DNA from: Desulfolucanica intricata
Lineage (GTDB): Bacteria > Bacillota > Desulfotomaculia > Desulfotomaculales > Desulfofarciminaceae
DNA: 64,000 nt
NCBI RefSeq assembly: GCF_001592105.1
Contig: NZ_BCWE01000007.1
Coordinates: 62,001-126,000, forward strand
Direction: 5' to 3'
Part shown: one piece after another, positions 45,500-53,912 of the stretch
Layout: every line of letters begins with the position of its first letter
Position numbering within the stretch: the stretch's first letter is position 1
The notes under the pieces: model-generated
Database searches by the model: none
Told to the model about the DNA's origin: nothing
What the model saw: only the letters and a program-made list of their open reading frames with translations
Translations under genes and position numbers: made by a program

Positions 45500-46552
45500 T
45501 TATTTATCACCATACTGTTCACACCATCCCCGGGCAATACGAATCATTTCATTCCTCAGCCATTCCGGCTCTAAAACCTCGGCTGACGAACCAAAAGAAA
45601 GTACCCATTTAGCAAAATTTTTAATACCATGGATTTTACCGCAGTATTCCAGTGATCCGTCTTCTAACTGTGCCGGCTCAGGTAATCCCCGGGCCTTGAA
45701 CTCTCTTTGGACTTTCTCTACAACATTAGCTTCATTATAAAAGCGTATCCTTACCGTTTCCGGACGGCTCATGTCCATACCCCAGCGCAGCCGGAGGTAA
45801 TGACGAAGGGAAAAGTCCTCCGGGTAAATAAACTCTTCCTTTAAAACCTCCACACCACGTACTCTATCCAGGCTGCACAGAACTATTTCGCGTGTTTTCT
45901 CTTTCTTTGCAGCCAGATACCAGGTGCCGTTACCTGTATGAAATATTAACCCTAGCGGCCAGAGCAGCCAATTAACTTCTTGTTCAGAGTTTTTAGCATA
46001 ATATTTAAGTTGAACCTTTAATTCATTCAACAAAGCCGACCGCAGCTTATCTAAATAATGGGTTTCACCAAAAGTAACTCCACCCCGGGTATACAGCTTT
46101 TCAGACATTTCTTTAGCAGCTGCTATCTCTTTACCCGGCAGAAGTTTTTTTATAAGTGTATCCTGCAGCGACTTCAAATTTCCAGGCGGAGGGAATTCTG
46201 CAAACAGCCATAAAAGGGTCATTACTTCACGTGGTGTAAGACCCAGCGTTGGATATGGGTCAGTGGTGATAGATAAATTCCATTTAACCTGTGGGTCTTT
46301 CACTAAATAGTTAACCGGGGAATCTATATCTTCATTCTCCCAGTCTTCTTCCGGGTTATCCTCTACATCATCCGGGTACAGGAGAAAATGGTTTCCTAAG
46401 TCAGTATATAAAGATACACGGTTTAAGTCATCTAAAATGAGCCCTTCCGGGTAACCGGTCATCCGGGCTAAACTTGCGGCACTAAGCCCCTGGGGGTTAG
46501 ATTCTAAGGTAGTTAAGACGGCAATAAGACGCTGCAGTACTTTATTGTTCAT
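45500..46552 (-). CDS. WYL-domain transcriptional regulator 2
   Basis: 350 residues. An N-terminal winged helix (LQRLIAVLTTLESNPQGLSA) is followed by a WYL domain (residues about 175-265) with LKYYAKNSEQEVNWLLWPLG and GTWYLAAKKEK, then a WCX-like C-terminal part ending WLRNEMIRIARGW. WYL proteins sense nucleotides or ssDNA and often control CRISPR and other defence loci. It overlaps WYL regulator 1 by 11 nt, so they are co-translated and may form a heteromer. SD GGGGGG lies 8 nt upstream. Confidence 0.88.
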   Translation of the reverse strand: MNNKVLQRLIAVLTTLESNPQGLSAASLARMTGYPEGLILDDLNRVSLYTDLGNHFLLYPDDVEDNPEEDWENEDIDSPVNYLVKDPQVKWNLSITTDPYPTLGLTPREVMTLLWLFAEFPPPGNLKSLQDTLIKKLLPGKEIAAAKEMSEKLYTRGGVTFGETHYLDKLRSALLNELKVQLKYYAKNSEQEVNWLLWPLGLIFHTGNGTWYLAAKKEKTREIVLCSLDRVRGVEVLKEEFIYPEDFSLRHYLRLRWGMDMSRPETVRIRFYNEANVVEKVQREFKARGLPEPAQLEDGSLEYCGKIHGIKNFAKWVLSFGSSAEVLEPEWLRNEMIRIARGWCEQYGDK

Positions 46553-47834
46553 AATCCTGTCCCCCCTGACCGTAACGCTTTAACATTTTCTGCCCGGTTC
46601 CGGCCATAATTCTGCGCAGCGATTCAGACTTAATTACTTTTGCGGCATCACCGTAACTTCTAAGCCAATGGGCAAACTCGGACAGGCCTTCCACTTTATC
46701 ATATAAAATGATTGAGCCGTCCTCCTGTTCCTCCAGCCTACAGTCACCATTACATATCTGCCTGCGGGATACATCAGCTCTTAATTTCTCCAGTGCGGTG
46801 CGGTGCCAGCCGGTGCTGTTAAATTGAATTACCACATCCAGTTTCTGGTCGCTGCTTATTCCCCATCGCTTATCTAAATACTTCTGCATATCGAAATCAC
46901 CGGGTACGGTAAAAGTTTCACTCTCTATTTGCACCCGGGAGAAACGGTTTAAATGGAACGGCATTACTGCCTTTTGTGCCTGGTTTTGGGCAATTACATA
47001 CCACTGCCCCTTATCCCAGTGATAAACAACACCCAGGGGCTGTAGTTTTAAAGAACGTCCCCGGTATTCACAATTAATTACACGACAGCTGTAAACAGCC
47101 TCTTCTACAAGTGCCATAACCCGGTAAATATCCTGGTGTTCTCCTGCCCCTCTGCCATGAACAATAACCCGCTCGGCCAGCTTTGCCAATTCTTCCCGCC
47201 ACCGATCCCTTCCGGGCATAATCAGTAAAGGAGCCAGCTTACTTTTCAGTATACCCAGCTCGGGGGGGAGCGGCACCAGGCCTGAAACCGTATTTAGATA
47301 TTCATATAATAAACTGGCTGTTGTCCTCTCCACCGGGACCGGTCGTGGAAAATCAGACCCCAGGGACCAGTGTTCACCGTTTTGCTGAACCAGACCTTCC
47401 CGAGCCATTTTCTGAAGAATGTCTTTAACTGTATCCTCCTCACCAATACCCCTTAATTTTACAATATCCTTTGTCAGTAACCCTTTAACTTGATTCCGGT
47501 TAGTTCTCATTTCACAATCATATAGGGCCTTTAGAATTGCTATCTGCTTTAAGTATTTTTCTTTAACCTCTTCCTCAATTTCTCCATTATTAATAATGAT
47601 TCTACCTTTCTCAGTGATGGCAGCACCCTTTTTTATTTTTATGACAAATCCCTGCTTATCTAGCTCTTTACAATCATCCCGTACTGTTCGATCTTTAACA
47701 TTAAAACCGGCTTCAATAAGTTTTTCTATTATCAAAGCATATTCAGCCTGTCCCCCACTGCAAGAAGCCAAAAATTTTAAAATTAGCTTGCGCCTTTTTG
47801 CAATTAACTCGCTCTTGCAAACTTTTTCAGACAT
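46542..47834 (-). CDS. WYL-domain transcriptional regulator 1, directly downstream of CRISPR array 1
   Basis: 430 residues from MSEKVCKSELIAKRRK (47834). HTH-like parts lie in the first 110 residues (EKLIEAGFNVKDRTVRDDC), and a further winged helix reads LRGIGEEDTVKDILQKMARE. The WYL domain has VINCEYRGRSLKLQPLGVVY and KGQWYVIAQNQAQ. It starts right after a terminator-like hairpin whose 3' arm holds its SD. An ATG 11 codons earlier lies inside that hairpin. Array 1 ends 81 nt upstream on the same strand, so expression may depend on array read-through. Likely a regulator of the CRISPR locus, by context only. Confidence 0.86.
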   Translation of the reverse strand: MSEKVCKSELIAKRRKLILKFLASCSGGQAEYALIIEKLIEAGFNVKDRTVRDDCKELDKQGFVIKIKKGAAITEKGRIIINNGEIEEEVKEKYLKQIAILKALYDCEMRTNRNQVKGLLTKDIVKLRGIGEEDTVKDILQKMAREGLVQQNGEHWSLGSDFPRPVPVERTTASLLYEYLNTVSGLVPLPPELGILKSKLAPLLIMPGRDRWREELAKLAERVIVHGRGAGEHQDIYRVMALVEEAVYSCRVINCEYRGRSLKLQPLGVVYHWDKGQWYVIAQNQAQKAVMPFHLNRFSRVQIESETFTVPGDFDMQKYLDKRWGISSDQKLDVVIQFNSTGWHRTALEKLRADVSRRQICNGDCRLEEQEDGSIILYDKVEGLSEFAHWLRSYGDAAKVIKSESLRRIMAGTGQKMLKRYGQGGQDYEQ

Positions 47835-47881
47835 AAAAAAACCCCCGTTGAATGCCTTTTTCAACATATTTCAACAAGGGG
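47835..47881 (-). promoter_or_regulatory. Terminator/attenuator between CRISPR array 1 and WYL gene 1
   Basis: On the minus strand CCCCTTGTTGAA (47881-47870) pairs with TTCAACGGGGG (47852-47842), followed by seven T and then the ATG at 47834. The same G-run is the ribosome site of the WYL gene. The hairpin can thus end transcription coming from the array or, if transcription passes, hide the SD. Confidence 0.65.
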
Positions 47882-47914
47882 TAAAATTTTCCTTCATCAA
47901 TCGATATTAACAGT

Positions 47915-48783
47915 CAATCAATTCCCTACGGGAATTATTTTGTTTTTAGACTAAGTTTTAATTTAACCAACATGGAAAATTTTAAAAAGTTTCAATTCCC
48001 TACGGGAATTATTTTGTTTTTAGACCTGAATGCCGAGGATCTGGTAGAGTATTCTGGCTGAAGTTTCAATTCCCTACGGGAATTATTTTTTTTTAGACGG
48101 AAGAAGAGCAAAAAGAACCAAACGAAGTTTATGAGTGGGTTTCAATTCCCTACGGGAATTATTTTGTTTTTAGACGCCGTCCGGAGCATCTCGGCTGCGT
48201 GTTCGAAAACGCTAGTTTCAATTCCCTACGGGAATTATTTTGTTTTTAGACCGTTCTATAAACCATTGCTCTCCCACCGGAGTTTTTTGTTGTTTCAATT
48301 CCCTACGGGAATTATTTTGTTTTTAGACGGAGGAAATAGAATGATGAAAATCTACCACGGTACCAAGTTTCAATTCCCTACGGGAATTATTTTGTTTTTA
48401 GACGCAAAAGTCCGGCACTGACTTAAACGACATTAACTCAGGGTTTCAATTCCCTACGGGAATTATTTTGTTTTTAGACCAGCCGGAGATTATGTATTCA
48501 AGGTGGCTAAGGTTGAACGTTTCAATTCCCTACGGGAATTATTTTGTTTTTAGACGACCTTTTCGGGTTAGGGTCAAAAAAGAACAAGTCTTGTTTCAAT
48601 TCCCTACGGGAATTATTTTGTTTTTAGACGCCGGATGTGCTTGGCGCACGGATGGAAAGCCTGCCTGTTGGTTTCAATTCCCTACGGGAATTATTTTGTT
48701 TTTAGACTTGGACGCCAGAATTACTGGAAAGTTTGGCTAACCATATGTTTCAATTCCCTACGGGAATTATTTTGTTTTTAGAC
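47915..48783 (-). CRISPR. CRISPR array 1: 12 repeats, 11 spacers
   Basis: A 37-nt repeat, written on the minus strand, begins GTCTAAAAACAAAATAATTC and ends CCGTAGGGAATTGAAAC. The palindrome AATTCCC-GTA-GGGAATT forms the Cas6 stem and ATTGAAAC is the expected 8-nt tag. Repeats begin (plus coordinates) at 47915, 47989, 48063, 48139, 48215, 48292, 48367, 48443, 48519, 48593, 48671 and 48747. The leftmost has a degenerate 5' side (plus strand) and the one at 48063 lacks one base in its T-run, which fits the left side being the old end. Spacers are 37-41 nt. The leader is on the right, so transcription is on the minus strand. Fits type III-A cas genes nearby. Confidence 0.97.
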
Positions 48784-48980
48784 GGCAGCTTCCGGAACCG
48801 TTGAAATACCTGGCCTGAAATGCGGTTTTTCGAGCATCGCCAAAATCCCGCCCGGTTTTTACTATATTACACCAATTTGCAGCTAAAGTAAAGTCCCCAA
48901 TCCCTTGATTTTCCTGGTTTTTTGAAAGATCGAGCATCCCCCGGGATTTTTGCACACCAGCGATGCTCGATCTTTTAAAA
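48784..48980 (-). promoter_or_regulatory. CRISPR leader 1
   Basis: About 195 bp, strongly conserved with leaders 2 and 3. Minus-strand order: a 14-bp inverted repeat (arms 48962-48975 and 48925-48938, containing GATCGAGCATC), a promoter TTTACT (48887-48892) with 17-nt spacer and TAATAT (48864-48869), then another GATGCTCGA copy near 48830-48838, then the first repeat. Transcription would start near 48857. Confidence 0.82.
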
Positions 48981-49025
48981 TATAGAAAAAAGCAAAATAG
49001 GTTCACCGCTGCGAAAAAATTAATT

Positions 49026-50201
49026 TTAAAATAATGCAGGTTGTTTTATATCCCGGCTCCACCTGCGGTAATCCTTAAGTTTCCAGTCCCCGCCTCCGGC
49101 TAAATCCGGGATTCCGCAGCGGGGGTCCAAACAATGCAAACATGCTCCATTGCAATCAAAGGGCTCAAAGTACTTTTCTTTACGCAAGTATATGGGTACA
49201 TCCAGCCCCTCGCAGTTTTTAGTAGTCATATAGTGCCGGTTTAGACCTACAGCTTTACCGGCTTCCAGTTCGTACTCCATACACAGTGCAAACCCCACGC
49301 CGTGCCGGGCGCAAATATCGGCCAGATTTTCGAACAACCGGTGCCGGTAATTCAACCGGGCGTGCCATTGCCCGTCAATTCTCTCTGTATAAAGTTCCCG
49401 GTAAAGATTTGGGACTTTGGTATTGATTTTAGACAGTGCTGATATTAATCCGGGACGTATTTTACCGGGAATATCCATGCAGCTGGTAATAATATGCTGC
49501 GCGCCTGCCTTCACTGCCATTTGAACCAGGATCTCCAGTGTTTTAATATTATCAGTTATGCCCGGTATAACGGGATCAATACGACAAACAGCGAATTTAC
49601 CGGCCTGGCGTAAACGCATGAGGTTTTCCAGTAATTTTTCTGTAGAAGCCCCTCCCGGTACCAGCTTTCTTCGCAGGGCTTCATCCGGGGTAATTATAGA
49701 AACCTGCCCAAAGGAATGAACCTGCCCTTCCATAAGCTTCAACACTTCATCAGGGATAATATTTTTAGTGATGAACTCAATAGGGAGATTACGCTCCACA
49801 AAAACCCGAACCAGTTTTTCAGCCAGGCGATATCTATGATTTAGCGGTTGAAAAGGATCTGTCACCGGCGATAAATAGCCGCATGAAGCTACTTTTAGGC
49901 CATCCAGCTGCCGGGCCACAACCTTATCGAAATCTTCAAAAACAGTTACAACTCCCCGTTGGTGATACAGGTTAAAGTAACCCCATAATGCATGGGCATA
50001 ACAAAAGGCGCAGCTGTGGGTGCAGCCATTATAGGGATTAATAAGCATTCGCTCAGCAGTGCATTCTCTCTTACCCGGCCACCAGCCATGCAGCTCCTTA
50101 CCTGATTGAACCCTTACATGGGGCACCGGTTCTTCTTCTACTAATAATTTTTTAATAGTAGAACCGAAACGCACCTCTAACATATTTTGCTGCTTTGCCA
50201 T
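49026..50201 (-). CDS. Radical SAM protein, spore-photoproduct-lyase-like
   Basis: 391 residues from MAKQQNMLEVRFGS (AGGGGG upstream). The radical SAM motif sits in NPYNGCTHSCAFCYA (CxxxCxxC). SPVTDPFQPLNHRYRLAEKL and TPDEALRRKLVPGG are typical of SplB-like proteins. The C-terminus adds CNGACLHCLDPRCG, which may bind a second cluster. Many such proteins are of unknown substrate; nucleic-acid repair or RNA modification is plausible. It follows the Rsm22-like gene by 15 nt and ends at the hairpin of leader 1. Confidence 0.82.
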   Translation of the reverse strand: MAKQQNMLEVRFGSTIKKLLVEEEPVPHVRVQSGKELHGWWPGKRECTAERMLINPYNGCTHSCAFCYAHALWGYFNLYHQRGVVTVFEDFDKVVARQLDGLKVASCGYLSPVTDPFQPLNHRYRLAEKLVRVFVERNLPIEFITKNIIPDEVLKLMEGQVHSFGQVSIITPDEALRRKLVPGGASTEKLLENLMRLRQAGKFAVCRIDPVIPGITDNIKTLEILVQMAVKAGAQHIITSCMDIPGKIRPGLISALSKINTKVPNLYRELYTERIDGQWHARLNYRHRLFENLADICARHGVGFALCMEYELEAGKAVGLNRHYMTTKNCEGLDVPIYLRKEKYFEPFDCNGACLHCLDPRCGIPDLAGGGDWKLKDYRRWSRDIKQPALF

Positions 50202-50215
50202 CAAATAATCCCCCT

Positions 50216-51625
50216 CTATGCTTCTTGCCGAGTGCGATGCAGCCGGGCCGCGGTGTTATTTGATACTTCTAAAGTAAATGAACTGCCCCTTGTGCCGGGC
50301 AAAACCTTCACATTAGTCACTTCTACCAGGTCACCATGCTCAGCACTTGACAATACTTGTCTTGGCAGGCCGGTTACTTCCGGACCTACCTCTAGATGAC
50401 AGTGATTATGGCATCCGGATGTTCCATCACAGATATCAATAATTAAAGCACCATTCTTACTGCACTTGTGGATCACTACTCCCAGTATATTAACCGGCTG
50501 CCCGTAATAAAATCTAATCCGTGACAGACGGACAAACCCTCTCCGGCGATAAAGCTCGGGTTTTTGGAGGTAGCGGTACCTGTTAAATTCGTCTTTACGT
50601 AAAAGTAAATAGGAGAACTTTATTTCATTTTTCCGTGGAGTGCCGAAACCCTCTAATTTTGCAATTGATTCCGGCTTTTTCCAGGGCTCACTGATAAAAC
50701 TCCAACAGGAGCAGCTCTGTTCACGGCCGGGGTACAGCCCCCAGGGATATGAACAGGGTCCAAAGGCGGTGGCCTTTATGCCCGCTTCGCCACTTTTATA
50801 CCGCCAGTGCAGTCCGGCAAGGCGTACAGCACAATCCTTTGCAGCCGGCTCTAGAATAGCAAGGGTACCATCCTGTGCAAGATAATTCAGCGCTAAATCA
50901 GATATTTCTTTGACCTCGTTCATGTTGTTTATTTCATATTCGTTTAAAACATAAGATAAAAATATCAAATTGTACTTTGAATTCTTCCCCAGGGTACTGG
51001 CTAACTGTTTTCGGCCGTTTTCCAAACAACCTTCTGCTAACTTATTTATTATTACAGGAAATGAAACTTTCAACATCCCGGTGTATAGGTCCACAAATTC
51101 ATTTGCCAGTAATAAGTGGCCCCACCATGCGTCTATCATGTCAATCTGAATTTCTAAAGCATCCTTCACATACTTTTCCAGACGGCTATAGAAGAATAAA
51201 ATTGCTAAAGGCACCGTCCCCGGTCCCACACCAAGGTCTAAAAGTCTTACCTGCCGGGGTAAAACACCGGCAGATAAAAGATCTAACAATAATTTAATAA
51301 CCTTGGGAAAATTAGAAGGAAGGTAATAAAGAGCGTAGGACGGCCAAAAATTTGTATAATCAGTGGCTGCCTTATTCCGGTAAGCTCCAATAATCTTGTT
51401 CGCTAAAAACTGAAGGGTGTTATGGTCCCAGCTGCTCATTATCTCTTCAACCCGTCTGCCTCGAACAGACTGTCTTAATTCCAAACCAACTCGCTTAGTT
51501 ATCTGCAATGCCAGGCCGGCAGGAAAGAACCAGTGCCCACCGGGCATAAGTTCATCTTTTAATTTTCTTAAACAGGGGTCGTCTATCTGAACATAATTAC
51601 CCAAGTTTTTACCCGCCCCCTTCAA
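50216..51625 (-). CDS. Rsm22-like SAM-dependent methyltransferase
   Basis: 469 residues. The SAM-binding motif is LLDLGVGPGTVPLAI (about residues 147-161), and the segment FLSYVLNEYEIN and a cysteine-rich stretch (GPCSYPWGLYPGREQSCSCW) follow. This layout resembles bacterial Rsm22-family rRNA methyltransferase-like proteins. The C-terminal 90 residues (from about VNILGVVIHKC) look like an OB-type beta domain. TTG start with AAGG 7 nt upstream, or a TTG seven codons later with AAGGGGG. It forms a pair with the radical SAM gene, suggesting joint RNA modification. Confidence 0.72.
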   Translation of the reverse strand: MKGAGKNLGNYVQIDDPCLRKLKDELMPGGHWFFPAGLALQITKRVGLELRQSVRGRRVEEIMSSWDHNTLQFLANKIIGAYRNKAATDYTNFWPSYALYYLPSNFPKVIKLLLDLLSAGVLPRQVRLLDLGVGPGTVPLAILFFYSRLEKYVKDALEIQIDMIDAWWGHLLLANEFVDLYTGMLKVSFPVIINKLAEGCLENGRKQLASTLGKNSKYNLIFLSYVLNEYEINNMNEVKEISDLALNYLAQDGTLAILEPAAKDCAVRLAGLHWRYKSGEAGIKATAFGPCSYPWGLYPGREQSCSCWSFISEPWKKPESIAKLEGFGTPRKNEIKFSYLLLRKDEFNRYRYLQKPELYRRRGFVRLSRIRFYYGQPVNILGVVIHKCSKNGALIIDICDGTSGCHNHCHLEVGPEVTGLPRQVLSSAEHGDLVEVTNVKVLPGTRGSSFTLEVSNNTAARLHRTRQEA

Positions 51626-51733
51626 CTTGATGCCTTCAATTTATCAAAGGAGGCGGGGAAATTTTTTGCAAAATCTATATTTGCAAAAAGAAAAACCCTG
51701 CATCTACCGGGTACAGTTTTTTTTTGCCAGGGG

Positions 51734-53191
51734 CTACTCTGGTTCTAGTTTTAACTCAGTGCCAAGTATTTTAGCGGCAAGCCGCATGGCATCCTGCCTG
51801 CCGGCTACCGCACCCTCAACCTGAGCCTCGGATATTTTATCTAAAATGTCGCCAATCTGTTTAGACGGGCGCAGTCCAAATTTCGATATTAAATCCTTTC
51901 CGGTAACCAGCTTGGGCGGGCTTACAAATTCCCGCTCAGCAAAAAAATATTTTTCCATTAGAGAGTAGATAAATGCTTTGTATTCCTGTATTTCACCGGT
52001 CCTCCCGGTGGAGCGGCGGCTTGCGGCTAAATCTGCCATAGAGAGTAAAAGGCATCCGGGAGCCTCCCGCCCCGCGGCTCTGAAAAATCTATAAATTGCC
52101 GCCCGGGATATATTCCCCCGGTTTGTGTAAAGCTGCAGCGGGTGCATATGTCTTTTAACCAGCATTTCCAGGATAGCCCGCTCTTTTGCTCCTAGTCTAA
52201 GGCCGGAGCTAAATTCGCTAACATATTTAATGCCTGCCCGCTCATGCCCGTGAAAGGTAATCTTACCGTCAAGTTGTACCTTACAAGTATCAATTTTACC
52301 GGCATCATGCAGCAGGCAGGCCAATTTCAAGGATGGCAGGCGGGATCTGCCGGCCGCCACTACCTCATTTAGATAGGGTATTACGGCTTTAGCTAATTTA
52401 TCCGGGATACTAGGTAAAATATCACTTTCCAGCTGGTGCAGGGTACTTAAAGAATGCACCCAAACATTTTCTGTGTGATGGTTATTCTGTTTCATAACCC
52501 GCATTTGCTTTACCCGTGGAAATATTTCATCAAAAAGGAGGAGCTCCCGGTCCATTAATTTTACCTGTGTAAAAGACCCCGGCAGTTCCAGGATTTGCAG
52601 CAGTTCCTCCAGCACCCGCTCCGGTGAGGAGGCTGACAATGCTCCCCTGGCAACTTTCATTAGCGTTAATGTGTCTTTGGTAATAGAAAAGTTCAGCTTA
52701 GCTGAAAGGCGGAAGGCCCGCAGCACGCGAACCGGATCACTGGTAAAAGCCGCAGCGCCGGTAGCCCTAATCTTGCCCTTCCGGAGATCATTAAGTCCAC
52801 CGGTGGGGTCAATCGTACTCTCTTCAATTTTCCCTGATAGGTAAGCCTCCAGTGGCACAGCCAGTGCATTAATGGTAAAGTCTCTATTGCACAGATCCTC
52901 AATAATTCCTAGTCCCTTAAAGGCTGCTATATCAAGCTGCAGCTTTTCGCCACCCCGGGAAATTATAACCCGGGCAACCTTGTTTATGGGGTCCAAGGGA
53001 ACAAAGGCAGCACCAGTATATGCTGCTAGCTTTTTAGCAAAGGAGAATATACCCGCACCCGGTACCGCTAAGTCTATATCTATAGGTTCTAAACCAAGTA
53101 AAAGATCCCTGATACAGCCGCCTACAGCGTATACCCGCAGTCCTTCTTGACCTGCTAAATTATTGATATCAGTTAATATTTGTTTTAGCAA
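51734..53191 (-). CDS. CCA-adding-type tRNA nucleotidyltransferase with HD domain
   Basis: 485 residues. Class II nucleotidyltransferase head VYAVGGCIRDLLLGLEPIDIDL, then NRDFTINALAV and DPVRVLRAFRLSAKLNF. An HD phosphohydrolase domain lies in the C-half (NVWVHSLSTL, LKLACLLHDAGKIDTC). Such enzymes add or repair the CCA end of tRNAs. All 12 tRNA genes in this window encode CCA, so repair is the more likely job if it works on tRNA. TTG start with GAGG about 8 nt upstream. It begins 67 nt after array 2 ends, just beyond the array terminator, so it may share transcription with the array. Confidence 0.85.
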   Translation of the reverse strand: MLKQILTDINNLAGQEGLRVYAVGGCIRDLLLGLEPIDIDLAVPGAGIFSFAKKLAAYTGAAFVPLDPINKVARVIISRGGEKLQLDIAAFKGLGIIEDLCNRDFTINALAVPLEAYLSGKIEESTIDPTGGLNDLRKGKIRATGAAAFTSDPVRVLRAFRLSAKLNFSITKDTLTLMKVARGALSASSPERVLEELLQILELPGSFTQVKLMDRELLLFDEIFPRVKQMRVMKQNNHHTENVWVHSLSTLHQLESDILPSIPDKLAKAVIPYLNEVVAAGRSRLPSLKLACLLHDAGKIDTCKVQLDGKITFHGHERAGIKYVSEFSSGLRLGAKERAILEMLVKRHMHPLQLYTNRGNISRAAIYRFFRAAGREAPGCLLLSMADLAASRRSTGRTGEIQEYKAFIYSLMEKYFFAEREFVSPPKLVTGKDLISKFGLRPSKQIGDILDKISEAQVEGAVAGRQDAMRLAAKILGTELKLEPE

Positions 53192-53221
53192 CAGAAATAC
53201 CTCATTTTATTATGAGTATTA

Positions 53222-53249
53222 GTAAAAAACAACCCGTTTTAGGGTTGCT
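53222..53249 (-). terminator. Terminator of CRISPR array 2
   Basis: CAACCC-TAAAAC-GGGTTG followed by T6 on the minus strand. It lies between the last repeat and the nucleotidyltransferase start (30 nt away). Same element as at 45283. Confidence 0.8.
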
Positions 53250-53257
53250 GTTTAATC

Positions 53258-53605
53258 TTTTTAATTCCCTACGGGAATTATTTTGTTTTTAGACTCCCTT
53301 CCACCTTGTACGGTGGAGAGGGAGAGAATTTAGCTGTTTCAATTCCCTACGGGAATTATTTTGTTTTTAGACAGCTCGTGAATACTTTTATGGTTGTGAT
53401 GCTGCTGCAGCAGTTTCAATTCCCTACGGGAATTATTTTGTTTTTAGACTATTGATAAAACTACCAAAGAGAAGAAAGTTTTAAAAAACCAAGTTTCAAT
53501 TCCCTACGGGAATTATTTTGTTTTTAGACTCGTGTTGGCGATCAATTTATAAGTACGTATAATACAGGGTTTCAATTCCCTACGGGAATTATTTTGTTTT
53601 TAGAC
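53258..53605 (-). CRISPR. CRISPR array 2: 5 repeats, 4 spacers
   Basis: Same 37-nt repeat as array 1. Repeats start (plus coordinates) at 53258, 53336, 53413, 53493 and 53569. The leftmost one is degenerate at its plus-strand 5' end (TTTTTAATTCCC for GTTTCAATTCCC). Spacers are 41, 40, 43 and 39 nt. The leader is on the right, so it is transcribed on the minus strand toward the nucleotidyltransferase gene. Confidence 0.96.
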
Positions 53606-53800
53606 GGCAGCGCCCGGAGCCATTGAAATACCTGGTCTGAAAAGCAGTTTTTCGAGCATCGCCAAAATTTCGCCTGGTTTTTACTATATTACACCAATTT
53701 GCAGCTAAAGTAAAGTCCCCAATCCCTTGATTTTACTGGTTTTTTGAAAGATCGAGCATCCCCCGGGGTTTCTGCACACCAGCGATGCTCGATCTTTTTA
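53606..53800 (-). promoter_or_regulatory. CRISPR leader 2
   Basis: Conserved with leaders 1 and 3. Inverted repeat arms are at 53747-53760 and 53784-53797. The promoter is TTTACT (53709-53714), 17 nt, TAATAT (53686-53691). A further GATGCTCGA copy is near 53651-53660. One more GATGCTCGAT stands near 53886-53896, close to the end of the CARF gene. The 112 nt between the inverted repeat and that gene hold nothing else visible. Confidence 0.82.
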
Positions 53801-53912
53801 AAGCAAAAAATAGAAAAATATATTTTACATATTATGCCCTAAAAGCCATAACCGTCATCATATCTGAGGTGCTTTACACGGCCCGGGATGCTCGATAAAA
53901 ATCATTCCTAAT

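Noticed and set aside
48131-48740. Open frames of 90-96 codons across CRISPR array 1, repeating QFPTGIILFLD or SIPYGNYFVFR
   Set aside because: They are translations of the repeat itself; there is no ribosome site and the frame shifts with spacer length.
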